Assembly (NCBI GenBank): GCA_009379955.1
Contig: WHST01000046.1
Location: 1-45,039 of the forward strand
DNA from: Streptosporangiales bacterium
GTDB lineage: Bacteria > Actinomycetota > Actinomycetes > Streptosporangiales > WHST01
Length of the DNA stretch: 45,039 bases
Direction of reading: 5' to 3'
In this document: positions 7,737 through 16,425 of the stretch, one piece after another
How the letters are laid out: the number at the start of each line of letters is the position of its first letter
Position numbering within the stretch: position 1 is the stretch's first letter
Program-made: the position numbers and the translations under genes
The notes under the pieces: generated by a model
What the model was told of the DNA's origin: nothing
The model's database searches: none
Seen by the model: only the letters and a program-made list of their open reading frames with translations

Positions 7737-8795
7737 GTGAACGGTGTGAGCGCAGCGATGACATCAGACAGTCCGGGACATGAGGTTAGTGCCGCCGCGT
7801 TGCGCGAGGTCATGAGCCACTTCGCCACCGGCATCACGATCGTCACCGCCCGATGGGAGGAGCACGACTATGGAATGGCCGCAACCGCGATCGCATCCGT
7901 GACTCTCGAACCGCCCACCGTCCTGGCTTGTCTGAACCGGAGCAGCTCCACCCACAAGGCTGTCACGAGCAGTGGTTCGTTCGTGATCAGCATTCTCAAG
8001 GAGGAGCAGGCGGACCTTGTCGGGCGATTCGCGTCGGACTCCGATCACAAGTTCACCGACGTTCCTGTGGTGCGCACGCAGCGGGGCGAGCCGCTGCTCG
8101 CCGACTCACTTGCCAACTTGGAGTGCCGCGTAACGTCGACGCACGACGCAGGTACACACGAGATAGTTCTCGGTGAATTGGAAAGAGTGCACATCCACTC
8201 CGGCGAGCCGCTGATCTACTACAGACGCAGGACTGGCCGGTTCGAGGATGGCATACGCACGAAAACGGCACAGAGCCCGGACCGCGAGCTCGTACGCGAC
8301 GGTACGGAGGATGCGGACAACGGAGTGGATCGTCTCCGCGCCAAGCTGGCAATCGACGTCGGCGTCATCAGCCTGCTCGAGTGCAACCCCAGCGGGGACG
8401 ACCTGGCGAACCTGAGGGATCAGGCGCAACGCAGCCTCGAGCTTGTGTCGGACCGCCGGTATGTCAGCGACGTGTCTCAGTATGTAGAGGCGGTCACGGG
8501 ATTCCATGAAGAACTTGTCTGGCTCTGTCGAAGTCGGAGCCTAATGACGGCATATCGCTGTCTTGGGATTGGGAGTGTGGTGCTTCCGGCAATCACAAGA
8601 TCTGACTCGCGTAGAGAGGAGATAGCGCTTGGCCGAATGGCCCTTGTCGACGCGCTGGCGTCAGGCGACAAGGACGAGATGCAGAGGCACGTCGTTGCAC
8701 AGCATCGTCGGGCCGTGGGACTACAACGGGCCGCCGTCCGGCCACCACAGAGTCGTCACTCAGTAGGACCTACGCATTTTAGGGGTAGAGGATGA
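7737..8795 (+). CDS. Flavin reductase fused to a C-terminal FCD-like (GntR ligand-binding) domain
   Basis: A 352-residue two-domain protein. Residues about 20-180 form a HpaC/DIM6-type flavin reductase: REVMSHFATGITIVTA, the MAATAIASVTLEPPTVLACL segment and the late GEPLIYYRRRTGRF stretch. Residues about 195-335 resemble the all-helical FCD domain of FadR-type regulators (FHEELVWLCRS, then ALVDALASGDKDEMQRHVVAQH), but no DNA-binding helix-turn-helix is present. Some metal-ligand positions are retained (the His of FHEEL and of RHVVAQH), while the middle EH pair looks lost. An enzyme that senses an effector, like the allosteric reductase of some 4-hydroxyphenylacetate hydroxylases, is plausible. 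GTG at 7737 is used; GTG 7746 and ATG 7758 are alternatives. Its stop overlaps the start of the transporter binding protein. Confidence 0.75.
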   Translation: MNGVSAAMTSDSPGHEVSAAALREVMSHFATGITIVTARWEEHDYGMAATAIASVTLEPPTVLACLNRSSSTHKAVTSSGSFVISILKEEQADLVGRFASDSDHKFTDVPVVRTQRGEPLLADSLANLECRVTSTHDAGTHEIVLGELERVHIHSGEPLIYYRRRTGRFEDGIRTKTAQSPDRELVRDGTEDADNGVDRLRAKLAIDVGVISLLECNPSGDDLANLRDQAQRSLELVSDRRYVSDVSQYVEAVTGFHEELVWLCRSRSLMTAYRCLGIGSVVLPAITRSDSRREEIALGRMALVDALASGDKDEMQRHVVAQHRRAVGLQRAAVRPPQSRHSVGPTHFRGRG

Positions 8796-10354
8796 TGTCC
8801 GAGAACACGCAAAACGTGAAGTTGAGCCGCCGTCGAGTCCTCCAGCTGGCTGGTGCGACCGCGGCCTTACCGTTGAGCCAGGGACTGGTGGGATGCGTGG
8901 GGGCGCCGGCGGAGCAGGGGAAAGGTGGTGGTGGCGGCGGAAAGCTCATCGTATGCATGAGCGAGTCGCCGTCCACGCTCGACCCCGCCTTCGCGATCGA
9001 TCGGCCGGAGTATTCGGTCACCTCGTGGGTGTATGACAATCTCGTGCGACTCGACCACGAGTTGAACGTAAAGCCGTCGCTTGCACTCGAATGGACATCG
9101 AACAAGCAAGCGGACGTGTGGAAGTTCCGGTTGAGAAAGGACGCCAGATTCACCAACGGCCGACGAGTAGTGAGCGACGATGTCGCCTTCTCACTGCGGC
9201 GGTTACTGGACAAGAAGGTCGCTTCACCCGGACGAACCGAGCTGGCTGTCATCGAGCGAGTCGAGATACCCGACAACGAGACGGTCGTCCTCAGGCTCAT
9301 CGGCCCATACGCCGAACTCCCTGCGCTCATGGCGACGAAGTGGGCGCGCATCGTGGCGAAAGAGGGAGTCAAGGACCTCAAGACCAAACCGTTGGGGTCG
9401 GGTCCCTACGAGTTCGACGAGTACGTCCCGCAGTCACATGTGAGCGTGCGCGTACGAGATGATTACTGGGACTCCGAAGCTGGACGGATGAAAGAGATCT
9501 TCCAGCGCACGATACCTGACAATGTTGCGCAGCTGAACGCTCTCGAGAGCGGCGACGTCCACATCGTCGCAGACGTGCCCGTCGAGTTCTACGACAGGGT
9601 GAACGACGGTGAAGGCCTCCGGATCGAGCAGTCGTCCGCGGCACAGTGGTTCCCGATGGTGATGCGAGTGGACAAAGAGCCGTTCGACGACCCCCTGGTG
9701 CGGGAAGCGCTGAAGTGGTGCATCGATCGGCAGGAGCTGATCGACGGACCGTTGGACGGGCATGGCGTCTTGGGGAACGATCAACCGGTGCCACCGTCGA
9801 GTGAGTACTACGCCGACATCAAGCCGAAGGAGCAGGACATCGGCCGTGCCAAGCAGCTTCTCGCGAAGGCCGGCTTGCCCGACGGATTCACCCACACGAT
9901 CGTGGCTTCCACGGACACGCCCTTGCGTGCCGACGTGGCAGTCGCGATCACGCAGATGGTGAAGAAGGCAGGCATCACCTTCAAGGTCAAGACCGTCGAT
10001 CCAAACACCTATCTGAACCGAGTGTACAAGAAGGGATCTCTCTATATCGGCCAGTGGGGTCAAGCTTATCCGCTCGACTCGTTGCTCACTCCCCACTTCG
10101 CCTCCGATGCATCACTGAACGAGTACCGGTACAGGGAGAAGAAGCTGGACAAGGCGCTCATGGCCGCCCGCGCGGCGGTTGACGATCAACGGAGGAAGGA
10201 ACTCTACGGAGACGTGCAGTCGATCATCGGTGGAGAGGGACCGATCGTGATCCCGTTCTTCACGCGACGGTTCTCCGGTGTTCGGTCGGGAGTCAAGGGG
10301 TACGAGGCAAGTGCCCTGCTCAACTTCGACCTTCGCTACGTGGACCTCCGCTGA
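8792..10354 (+). CDS. ABC transporter substrate-binding lipoprotein, DppA/OppA family (SBP family 5)
   Basis: A 520-residue extracytoplasmic binding protein. The N-terminus has a twin-arginine-like signal (SRRRVLQLAG) followed by a lipobox LVGC with the modified Cys near residue 34, then a Gly-rich linker. The mature protein shows family-5 features: SPSTLDPAF, SVTSWVYDNLVRLDHELNVKPSLALEW, WKFRLRKDARFTNGRRVVSDDVAFSLRRLLD, and LGSGPYEFDEY. It captures a peptide-like or other small organic solute outside the membrane for the permease and ATPase genes that follow. Start codons ATG ATG are adjacent at 8792 and 8795 with AGGGGTAGAGG upstream. The first overlaps the flavin reductase stop, so uptake and oxidation genes are coupled. 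Ligand is unknown. Confidence 0.88.
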   Translation: MMSENTQNVKLSRRRVLQLAGATAALPLSQGLVGCVGAPAEQGKGGGGGGKLIVCMSESPSTLDPAFAIDRPEYSVTSWVYDNLVRLDHELNVKPSLALEWTSNKQADVWKFRLRKDARFTNGRRVVSDDVAFSLRRLLDKKVASPGRTELAVIERVEIPDNETVVLRLIGPYAELPALMATKWARIVAKEGVKDLKTKPLGSGPYEFDEYVPQSHVSVRVRDDYWDSEAGRMKEIFQRTIPDNVAQLNALESGDVHIVADVPVEFYDRVNDGEGLRIEQSSAAQWFPMVMRVDKEPFDDPLVREALKWCIDRQELIDGPLDGHGVLGNDQPVPPSSEYYADIKPKEQDIGRAKQLLAKAGLPDGFTHTIVASTDTPLRADVAVAITQMVKKAGITFKVKTVDPNTYLNRVYKKGSLYIGQWGQAYPLDSLLTPHFASDASLNEYRYREKKLDKALMAARAAVDDQRRKELYGDVQSIIGGEGPIVIPFFTRRFSGVRSGVKGYEASALLNFDLRYVDLR

Positions 10355-10378
10355 CCCTGGCGAAACGGATGTGTCGAG

Positions 10379-11326
10379 ATGGTCGTCCTGGTATTTCGTC
10401 GCCTGGCATCGTTAGCCATCACCTTCTGGCTGCTGTCTGTCCTTGTGTTCGGGGCAACGCAGATCCTCCCCGGTAACGCTGCGACTGTCATGCTCGGCCC
10501 GTACTCCAGTAAGGCGGCGCAGCAGGCGCTGACCAAGGAGCTCGGCTTGGATCGGCCGGCATGGGTGCAATACGGCACCTGGCTGAAAGGTTTCGTGACG
10601 GGAGACTGGGGGACGTCCATCTCCCTCGGCCAAGAGAGCCGCACGATCGTGATGACCAGCCTGGCCAGGTCGATGTACCTGGGCGTCTTGGCCGTCGTGT
10701 GCGTCGTGATCGTGGGCATCGGTCTCGGCTTGGTGGCTGCGACACGACGTGGCTTCCTGGACCAAGGCATATCCGCGGTGTCGTACGTAGGAATATCTGT
10801 GCCAGAGTTCGTGTCGGGTCCGGTGCTACTACTCATCTTCACCGGAGGTGGTCTTGGGCTGCTGCCTGGTTCGGGGTACGGGGATCCCAAGGACGGCATG
10901 ATTTCCTTTGTCTCGCACCTCGTGCTACCCGCGGCCGCGGTCACCCTGCTGTTGTTGGCGTATGTGATCCGAACGACGAGAACCAATGTGGCCGTCGAAC
11001 TGAGCAGGGAGTACGTGAGAACCGCGCGCCTCAAGGGAGTGTCGGAGGCGGGTGTGGTGGTGCGTCACGTACTCCGCAATGCGCTACTGCCAGTGATCAC
11101 TGTCATAACGATGAACATCGGTTGGCTTCTTGGCAGCGTGGTAGTGGTGGAGGAAGTGTTTGCTTATCCTGGAATAGGCCGGTTGACATTGTTTGCTGTC
11201 AACAACCGGGACATTCCGCTCCTGCAGGACTGTGTCATGGTCCTCGGTATCGCGACAGGTATTGCCAACCTGCTGGCCGACGTCCTCTATAGGTACGCGA
11301 ACCCAGTGTTACGGGAGTCGTCGTGA
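10379..11326 (+). CDS. ABC transporter permease, DppB/OppB type
   Basis: A 315-residue integral membrane protein with about six transmembrane helices. It starts with the typical LASLAITFWLLSVLVFGATQILPGN segment and contains the cytoplasmic EAA-loop region VAVELSREYVRTARLKGVSEAGVVVRHVLRNALLPVITV that contacts the ATPase. The C-terminal GSVVVVEEVFAYPGIGRL stretch is diagnostic of the DppB group. It forms the translocation pore with the next gene. The ATG lies 24 bases after the binding-protein stop. The GTG start of the second permease overlaps its stop codon by four bases. Confidence 0.88.
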   Translation: MVVLVFRRLASLAITFWLLSVLVFGATQILPGNAATVMLGPYSSKAAQQALTKELGLDRPAWVQYGTWLKGFVTGDWGTSISLGQESRTIVMTSLARSMYLGVLAVVCVVIVGIGLGLVAATRRGFLDQGISAVSYVGISVPEFVSGPVLLLIFTGGGLGLLPGSGYGDPKDGMISFVSHLVLPAAAVTLLLLAYVIRTTRTNVAVELSREYVRTARLKGVSEAGVVVRHVLRNALLPVITVITMNIGWLLGSVVVVEEVFAYPGIGRLTLFAVNNRDIPLLQDCVMVLGIATGIANLLADVLYRYANPVLRESS

Positions 11327-12213
11327 CGACCACAAGTCGGCGGTACGGACCGTTCCTGGCAGAGCTCGGCCGTAGGTGGAGGTCTGTGGTTGCCGGCAAC
11401 CGTCAACTGGTCGTGGGTGGCGTGATCTGTGTCGTGTTTGTCGTCATGGGAGTAGCGGGTCCGTACATCACGCCCTACTCGCCGTTCGACGGAGATACGG
11501 CCAGTCGACTCGCCACTCCGTCGCTCGCGCATCCGTTCGGTACCGATGCGTTCGGCCGGGATGTACTTAGCAGACTGATGGCCGGTACACGGTACGCCCT
11601 GGTGACCGGCGTCGGGGCGATCGGCCTAGCTGTCGTGATCGGAGCGTGCGCCGGGCTGATCGCGGGATACTTCCGTGGCTGGATCGACGAAGTCCTAATG
11701 CGACTGACGGATGTAGCGCTCGCAGTGCCATCGGTCATTCTCGCTCTGGTCATCGTGACGTCGCTGGGGAGCTCGGTACGGAACCTCGTCATCGCGATCG
11801 GCGCGGTCTACGCGCCACGCATAGCCCGAGTGGTACGCAGCAGGACACTCGAGATCAGGGAGCGAGACTTCGTGGTCGCAGCGCGGGCGCGAGGCGAGAA
11901 CCACCTGTATGTGATGGCAGTGGAGATAGGTCCGCACACCGCGTCTGCGCTGGCGGTAGAGGCGAGCATGCGGATGTCGTTCGTCCTGTTGCTGCAAGCT
12001 GCTCTCTCGTTTCTCGGACTCGGGTTGTCGCCGCCGGCCCCGGACTGGGGTCTCATGATCAGCGGAAGCAGACTCCAGATGTACTCGGCGCCGTGGCTGA
12101 TCGTCTTCCCTTCGCTGGTCATCACGATCACCATCGTTGGATTCAACATGCTGGGCGACGGCATCGTGTCCGCTACTGATCGCACCCTCGATGCCGCCCG
12201 ACCGAGGAACTGA
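11323..12213 (+). CDS. ABC transporter permease, DppC/OppC type
   Basis: A 296-residue second permease of the Dpp-type importer. After a first membrane helix near residues 27-47 it has the conserved HPFGTDAFGRDVLSRLMAGTRYAL motif. It then shows helices with GLIAGYFRGWIDEVLMRLTDVALAVPSVILALV and the EAA region REIRERDFVVAARARGENH. It ends with FLGLGLSPPAPDWGLMI and NMLGDGI. The GTG at 11323 overlaps the upstream permease stop (GTGA), indicating translational coupling and equal subunit production. The ATPase gene begins four bases after its stop. Confidence 0.88.
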   Translation: MTTTSRRYGPFLAELGRRWRSVVAGNRQLVVGGVICVVFVVMGVAGPYITPYSPFDGDTASRLATPSLAHPFGTDAFGRDVLSRLMAGTRYALVTGVGAIGLAVVIGACAGLIAGYFRGWIDEVLMRLTDVALAVPSVILALVIVTSLGSSVRNLVIAIGAVYAPRIARVVRSRTLEIRERDFVVAARARGENHLYVMAVEIGPHTASALAVEASMRMSFVLLLQAALSFLGLGLSPPAPDWGLMISGSRLQMYSAPWLIVFPSLVITITIVGFNMLGDGIVSATDRTLDAARPRN

Positions 12214-12216
12214 GAT

Positions 12217-14052
12217 ATGAGTGATGACGAGCCGATCCTTCGGATCGAGGGACTGAGCGTCGTGTACCGAACCCGAGAAGATGTGACGCATGCGGTACGA
12301 GGGGTGGATCTGGATCTGAAGAGGGGGGAAACCCTGGGCCTGGTCGGCGAGAGCGGGTCGGGCAAGACATCCGTCGCCTTCGCGATCCTGCGGTACCTGG
12401 GCGGCGCGGCAGTTGTCGAGGGCCGGATCCTGTTCAAGGGGCAGGACCTTCTTACAGCGGGACCAGATGAGCTTAGCCGGCTTCGCGGCAAGGAGATCGG
12501 CATGGTCTATCAGAGTCCCGGTACGGCGTTGAATCCAACGATGACGGTGGGGCGTCAGATATCGGAGGTGCTCCGCATTCACCATCTGGCGGACCGGAAG
12601 ACGGCGCGGATGCGCGCGGAAGACATGTTGCGGTTGAGTGGTATCCCTGACCCAAATGTCACGGTGAAGCGCTATCCTCATCAATTGTCAGGTGGCATGA
12701 AGCAGCGCGTCGTGATCGCAATGGCGCTCGTCGCCAACCCGAGCCTGCTCATTCTCGATGAGCCGACGACGGCACTCGACGTGACGACAGAGGCTAGAAT
12801 TCTCGATCTGATCAATGAGATCGGGCGCACCAGAGACCTTGCGATCCTGCTGATCACTCATGACCTTGGCGTCGTGGCCAGTCGTGCCGATCGTATGGCA
12901 GTCATGATGCAGGGCGAGCTTGTTGAGTCGGGTCGAGTGGCGGACCTGTATGCCCGACCCAAGCACGAGTACACGCAGTCGCTGCTGGCGGCTGCGCGGG
13001 GACCGGTGCGGGTCGAGGCAGATGAGACGCCGAGAGATCTAGGCGACGACGTGATGGCTACCTCGAGTGTTCGTGTCGAGTTCCGAGGTATCGGTCGAGC
13101 ACCTCTCACTGGGGGAAGATCGAGAGTTCACGCCGTCGAGGGTGTGTCGCTGAACATTCGCCAGGGCGAGACGGTCGGGTTGGTGGGGGAGTCCGGCTCA
13201 GGGAAGACGACACTTGGCAAGACGTTGTTGAGGTTGCACACACCGACAGGCGGAACCGTGTTGTTCCGCGGTCGAGATGTCGGTGCATTGTCGAGATATG
13301 AAGTGAAGAACATGAGGCGGGAGGTGCAGTTCATCTTCCAGGATCCGGCGTCCTCATTGAACCCACGAAGAACGGTGGGCGAGCTGATCGCGCGGCCGTT
13401 GAAACTCTACGGCGTCGTGTCGGGACGGGACGCGATCCGGAAGGAGGTTGCCAGGCTTCTGGACCTCGTCAACCTGTCGTCGGACTACGCGTCGCGCCTT
13501 CCATCGGAGTTGTCGGGTGGACAACAGCAGCGAGTCGCGATAGCGCGAGCCTTTGGCGCGCGGCCGGAGATGATCATTGCGGACGAGCCGACGGCCTCGC
13601 TCGACGTGTCGGTCGCCGCGCGGATTCTCGATCTGCTCCGGAGCCTGCAACGTGAGTTCAACGTCGCCTACCTGGTGATCTCGCACGACATGAGGGTGGT
13701 GCGGTCGCTGTGCGACCGGGTCATGGTGATGTACCTGGGCGTGCTCTGTGAGTCGGGCAGGGCATCCGAGGTGTTCGAGCCGCCGTACCACCCGTACACG
13801 GAGGCGTTGCTGTCATCCGTGCCGCTGGCTGACCCGAATGTGGAGGCGGAACCGGTGCGACTGACCGGGTCGGTGGCGAGCCCGATGAACCCGCCTCCTG
13901 GATGCAGGTTCCACACTCGTTGCCCGCGGAAGCTCGGAGCCGTCTGCGAGGAGACGGTTCCAGTTGAACGCGAGGTGACCCCAGGTCATGTGGTGTGGTG
14001 CCATCTGCCCGACGAAGGACTTCGCCGTGACAGTGTCTACAAGCAGGTCTAG
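12217..14052 (+). CDS. Fused ABC transporter ATPase (DppD-DppF type, two nucleotide-binding domains)
   Basis: A 611-residue protein with two complete ABC ATPase domains. The first half has Walker A GESGSGKTS, signature LSGGMKQRV and Walker B LLILDEPTTALD. The second half has GESGSGKTT, LSGGQQQRV and MIIADEPTASLD. The end carries the oligopeptide-transporter C-terminal extension with GCRFHTRCP near residue 570. It powers the importer made by the two preceding permeases. Many species encode DppD and DppF separately; the fused form is common in actinobacteria. It starts with ATG four bases after the DppC stop and is followed after 19 bases by the racemase-family gene. Confidence 0.9.
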   Translation: MSDDEPILRIEGLSVVYRTREDVTHAVRGVDLDLKRGETLGLVGESGSGKTSVAFAILRYLGGAAVVEGRILFKGQDLLTAGPDELSRLRGKEIGMVYQSPGTALNPTMTVGRQISEVLRIHHLADRKTARMRAEDMLRLSGIPDPNVTVKRYPHQLSGGMKQRVVIAMALVANPSLLILDEPTTALDVTTEARILDLINEIGRTRDLAILLITHDLGVVASRADRMAVMMQGELVESGRVADLYARPKHEYTQSLLAAARGPVRVEADETPRDLGDDVMATSSVRVEFRGIGRAPLTGGRSRVHAVEGVSLNIRQGETVGLVGESGSGKTTLGKTLLRLHTPTGGTVLFRGRDVGALSRYEVKNMRREVQFIFQDPASSLNPRRTVGELIARPLKLYGVVSGRDAIRKEVARLLDLVNLSSDYASRLPSELSGGQQQRVAIARAFGARPEMIIADEPTASLDVSVAARILDLLRSLQREFNVAYLVISHDMRVVRSLCDRVMVMYLGVLCESGRASEVFEPPYHPYTEALLSSVPLADPNVEAEPVRLTGSVASPMNPPPGCRFHTRCPRKLGAVCEETVPVEREVTPGHVVWCHLPDEGLRRDSVYKQV

Positions 14053-14071
14053 ACCCGGTAGGAGGAACGAA

Positions 14072-14941
14072 GTGAACACGAGCGGAGACGGCACAAGGCC
14101 CACGCTGGCGTGGGTGGAGGGAACTGTCGCTCGGCCCGAGCTGAAGCGGCTCTGGGAGCTGATGGATGAACATGTTCGTGACCTGGCCGGCTCCGACTAT
14201 GACGTGACCTTCGCCGTCCTTCCTATGCAGTCGGGCGGCGTGCGGTCCGCAGCGCCGAGTCTCGCGAACAGTGTGCTCGGACTCTCCGCGGCGCGAGAGG
14301 CGGCCGTCATCGGCAAGGCCGACCTGGTGGTGTTCAATGGGTGGACCATGCCAGTGCGGGTAACACGCGCGTTGTTGGATGTGTCGGTCACAGGTGTGGA
14401 CGAAGGCTCGGTCTTCATGGGCTGCGTGCTTTCGCAGCGACCGGCCGTTGTGACTGTGTCGAAAGGCTTCAGGTGGGAGCTGGAGAGTCTGCTGGAAGAG
14501 TTCGGGCTACGGAGTCGTATGGCGACACCGCCAGTGTGGTGGCTCGACCCGGAGTCGACGCATGATGACGTCGTGCGTGCGGTGGACGACCCCGACGAGC
14601 TGGTCAGCAGAGTGGACTCAGTCGCGCAGCGGGCCGTCGCTGCCGGTGCCGACGCGATACTCCTTGGCTGCGGCTACTTCGGTGCCGTGCTGGCCCGGGC
14701 GGGTTACACGCACGTCAACGGTCGACCCGACGTACCGGTTTACGACTGCACGCGTCTCGCGTTGGAGTTCGGTTCGACTCTCTATCGCCTGCGAAAGGCC
14801 GGCATTGGTCCGAGTCGCCTGGGCTTCGCGCAGCCGTCGCCGGCTAGCCTAGCCGCGTTGGAGGGTATGTTGACTCACCTTACGGAGACGCGCGGTGAGG
14901 GCACCGGCGGAGTGAGGAATGCCTTGGTTCATACCGGATAA
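14072..14941 (+). CDS. Asp/Glu/hydantoin racemase-family protein
   Basis: A 289-residue protein of the aspartate/glutamate racemase superfamily, including maleate isomerase and arylmalonate decarboxylase relatives. The C-terminal half has the catalytic-Cys region AGADAILLGCGYFGAVLA with Cys200. In the N-terminal half, the strand that normally ends in the first catalytic Cys reads LVVFNGWTMP (Asn89-Gly90), so that Cys appears absent. A single-Cys enzyme would resemble decarboxylases more than two-base racemases. The GTG at 14072 is chosen because GGAGGA lies five bases upstream; longer starts overlap the ATPase gene. It is the last gene of the uptake/oxidation operon. Substrate unknown. Confidence 0.7.
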   Translation: MNTSGDGTRPTLAWVEGTVARPELKRLWELMDEHVRDLAGSDYDVTFAVLPMQSGGVRSAAPSLANSVLGLSAAREAAVIGKADLVVFNGWTMPVRVTRALLDVSVTGVDEGSVFMGCVLSQRPAVVTVSKGFRWELESLLEEFGLRSRMATPPVWWLDPESTHDDVVRAVDDPDELVSRVDSVAQRAVAAGADAILLGCGYFGAVLARAGYTHVNGRPDVPVYDCTRLALEFGSTLYRLRKAGIGPSRLGFAQPSPASLAALEGMLTHLTETRGEGTGGVRNALVHTG

Positions 14942-15054
14942 TGACCCGGAGGTCTGGTCGCCTCGGTAGGCATGCACGATGCTCGCCGGCAGGCGACGTG
15001 CGCACGTTACCGGTGAAATTCAGGCCCCACAGTTGTCGGATCGCGCCCGGGGTA

Positions 15055-15621
15055 CGAGGTGCTGAACGCGCTCGGTGGCCGGGAGGCCCATGGGACCTGG
15101 TGGAGCGCGGGCGGCTCATCTGCACGAAGGTCCCTGAGCTCGTTGCCGCGTCGCGTGACTGAGGACAGCGCACCCGCATCGTCTGGGTTGACCAAGACGC
15201 CATGCCACGGGAAGGTCCTCGGGCGTGGACGAGGTTCGCCGGCATGCAGGTCCCGTACGGTCTCGTCGAACGAACCGTCGAACGCGAGCTGCTCCCGATG
15301 GCCCGGGCACTCGACCTCGCGGTCACGACCTGGTCACCGCTGGCCAACGGGTTGCTCAGCGGCCGATACGGCACCGACCAGACGCGGCGGGACAACTCAC
15401 GCGTCGCCGCGATCGCACCCGGCTCCGTGACGGAACGAAACCTGCAGATCGCCGACGCCGTGAACACGGTCGCGGCCGCTCGCGGCTGCAGCTCGAGCCG
15501 GGTCGCGCTCGCCTGTCCTCGTCATCTTGACCGGATCGTTGTGGTCTCGACTCGAGTCACGCCTGACCCACTGGCGGAACTAGCCGTGTCTGGCAACCAA
15601 CCAAGGACAGATGGAGCGGCC
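15055..15621 (+). pseudogene. Aldo/keto reductase remnant (C-terminal half, frameshifted)
   Basis: Pieces of an aldo/keto reductase are visible in more than one frame. Around 15055-15160 are EVLNAL and then DLVERGRL in another frame, matching the family's stretch before the NADPH-binding half. From about 15202 there is a clear block, YGLVERTVERELLPMARAL, followed by LAVTTWSPLANGLLSGRY and ending around VALACPRHLDR. The N-terminal barrel strands with the catalytic Asp-Tyr-Lys-His are missing, and the last helices are cut off where the ABC ATPase gene starts in the same frame. This is a degraded gene, not an enzyme. Confidence 0.65.
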
Positions 15622-16425
15622 GTGACAGAGCTCACCGTCGAGAACCTCACCGTCAAGTACGGGGTCGACACCAGCAACGAGCTGACCGCATGCGAGGGCA
15701 TCGACCTCACGATCCAAGGCGACGAGTTCGTGACGATCATTGGTCCGAGCGGTTGCGGCAAGTCGACGCTCCTGCACGCGATGGTCGGTCTCATCAAGCC
15801 GAGTGAGGGGAACATCCGGTTCGGTGGACAGGAAGTGACGAGGCCGAACCCGAGGAATACTGCGTTCGTGTTCCAGGACTACAGCCTCTTTCCCTGGAAG
15901 TCGGTCGCGGAAAATGCGGGCCTCGGACTGCGGTTCGCCGGTGGCTCGAAAAAGGAAGCAGCTCAGCAGGCCAGGGCGCAGCTCGACTTCGTCGGGCTAG
16001 GAGACTTCGTCGACCGCCACCCGCGGGAACTCTCCGGTGGGATGCAGCAACGCGTCGCGATCGCCCGTGCGCTTGCGCTCGAGCCGAAGATGCTCCTCAT
16101 GGATGAACCGTTCGGTGCCTTGGACGAGCAGACCAGGCGCAATCTCGGCAGCGACCTGTCGCGGATCCTTGGTGAGGCAGGACAGGCCGTCGTCATGATC
16201 ACGCACAGCCTCGACGAAGCGATCTTCTGGGCGGACCGGATCATCGTGATGAGCGCCAGGCCGGGGAAGATCGCTGAAGAGATCAAGGTGACGGCCCCTC
16301 GACCCCGTGAGCTCGACTTCATGACGACAGCGCAGTTCCAGGACATTCGTGTGCACCTCTTCGAACAACTCCAACTGCACCAGCGTCATGGCGCCGAGCC
16401 TGCGTCGCGAGAGGCGATCGCGTGA
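15622..16425 (+). CDS. ABC transporter ATP-binding protein, nitrate/sulfonate/taurine (SsuB/TauB) type
   Basis: A 267-residue ATPase. It shows Walker A GPSGCGKST, Q-loop FQDYSLFPWKSV, signature LSGGMQQRVAIARAL, Walker B LLMDEPFGALD and the H-loop ITHSLDEAIFWADR. The FPW motif and overall length are typical of the SsuB/TauB/ThiZ group. The open frame extends about 420 bases upstream into aldo/keto reductase debris; the GTG at 15622, with GGAG about six bases upstream, gives the normal N-terminus (TELTVENLTVKYG). Its stop overlaps the permease start by four bases (GTGA). No substrate-binding protein gene is found nearby, so the importer is incomplete in this window. Confidence 0.88.
   Translation: MTELTVENLTVKYGVDTSNELTACEGIDLTIQGDEFVTIIGPSGCGKSTLLHAMVGLIKPSEGNIRFGGQEVTRPNPRNTAFVFQDYSLFPWKSVAENAGLGLRFAGGSKKEAAQQARAQLDFVGLGDFVDRHPRELSGGMQQRVAIARALALEPKMLLMDEPFGALDEQTRRNLGSDLSRILGEAGQAVVMITHSLDEAIFWADRIIVMSARPGKIAEEIKVTAPRPRELDFMTTAQFQDIRVHLFEQLQLHQRHGAEPASREAIA

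Noticed and set aside
11183-11193. TTGACATTG resembling a -35 box
   Set aside because: It lies inside the DppB-type permease coding region with no suitable -10 and no gene start nearby.
15202-15621. Possible aldo/keto reductase-ABC ATPase fusion protein
   Set aside because: The frame is continuous, but the reductase part lacks its catalytic half and the ATPase has its own GTG with a ribosome binding site. Read as debris followed by a gene.
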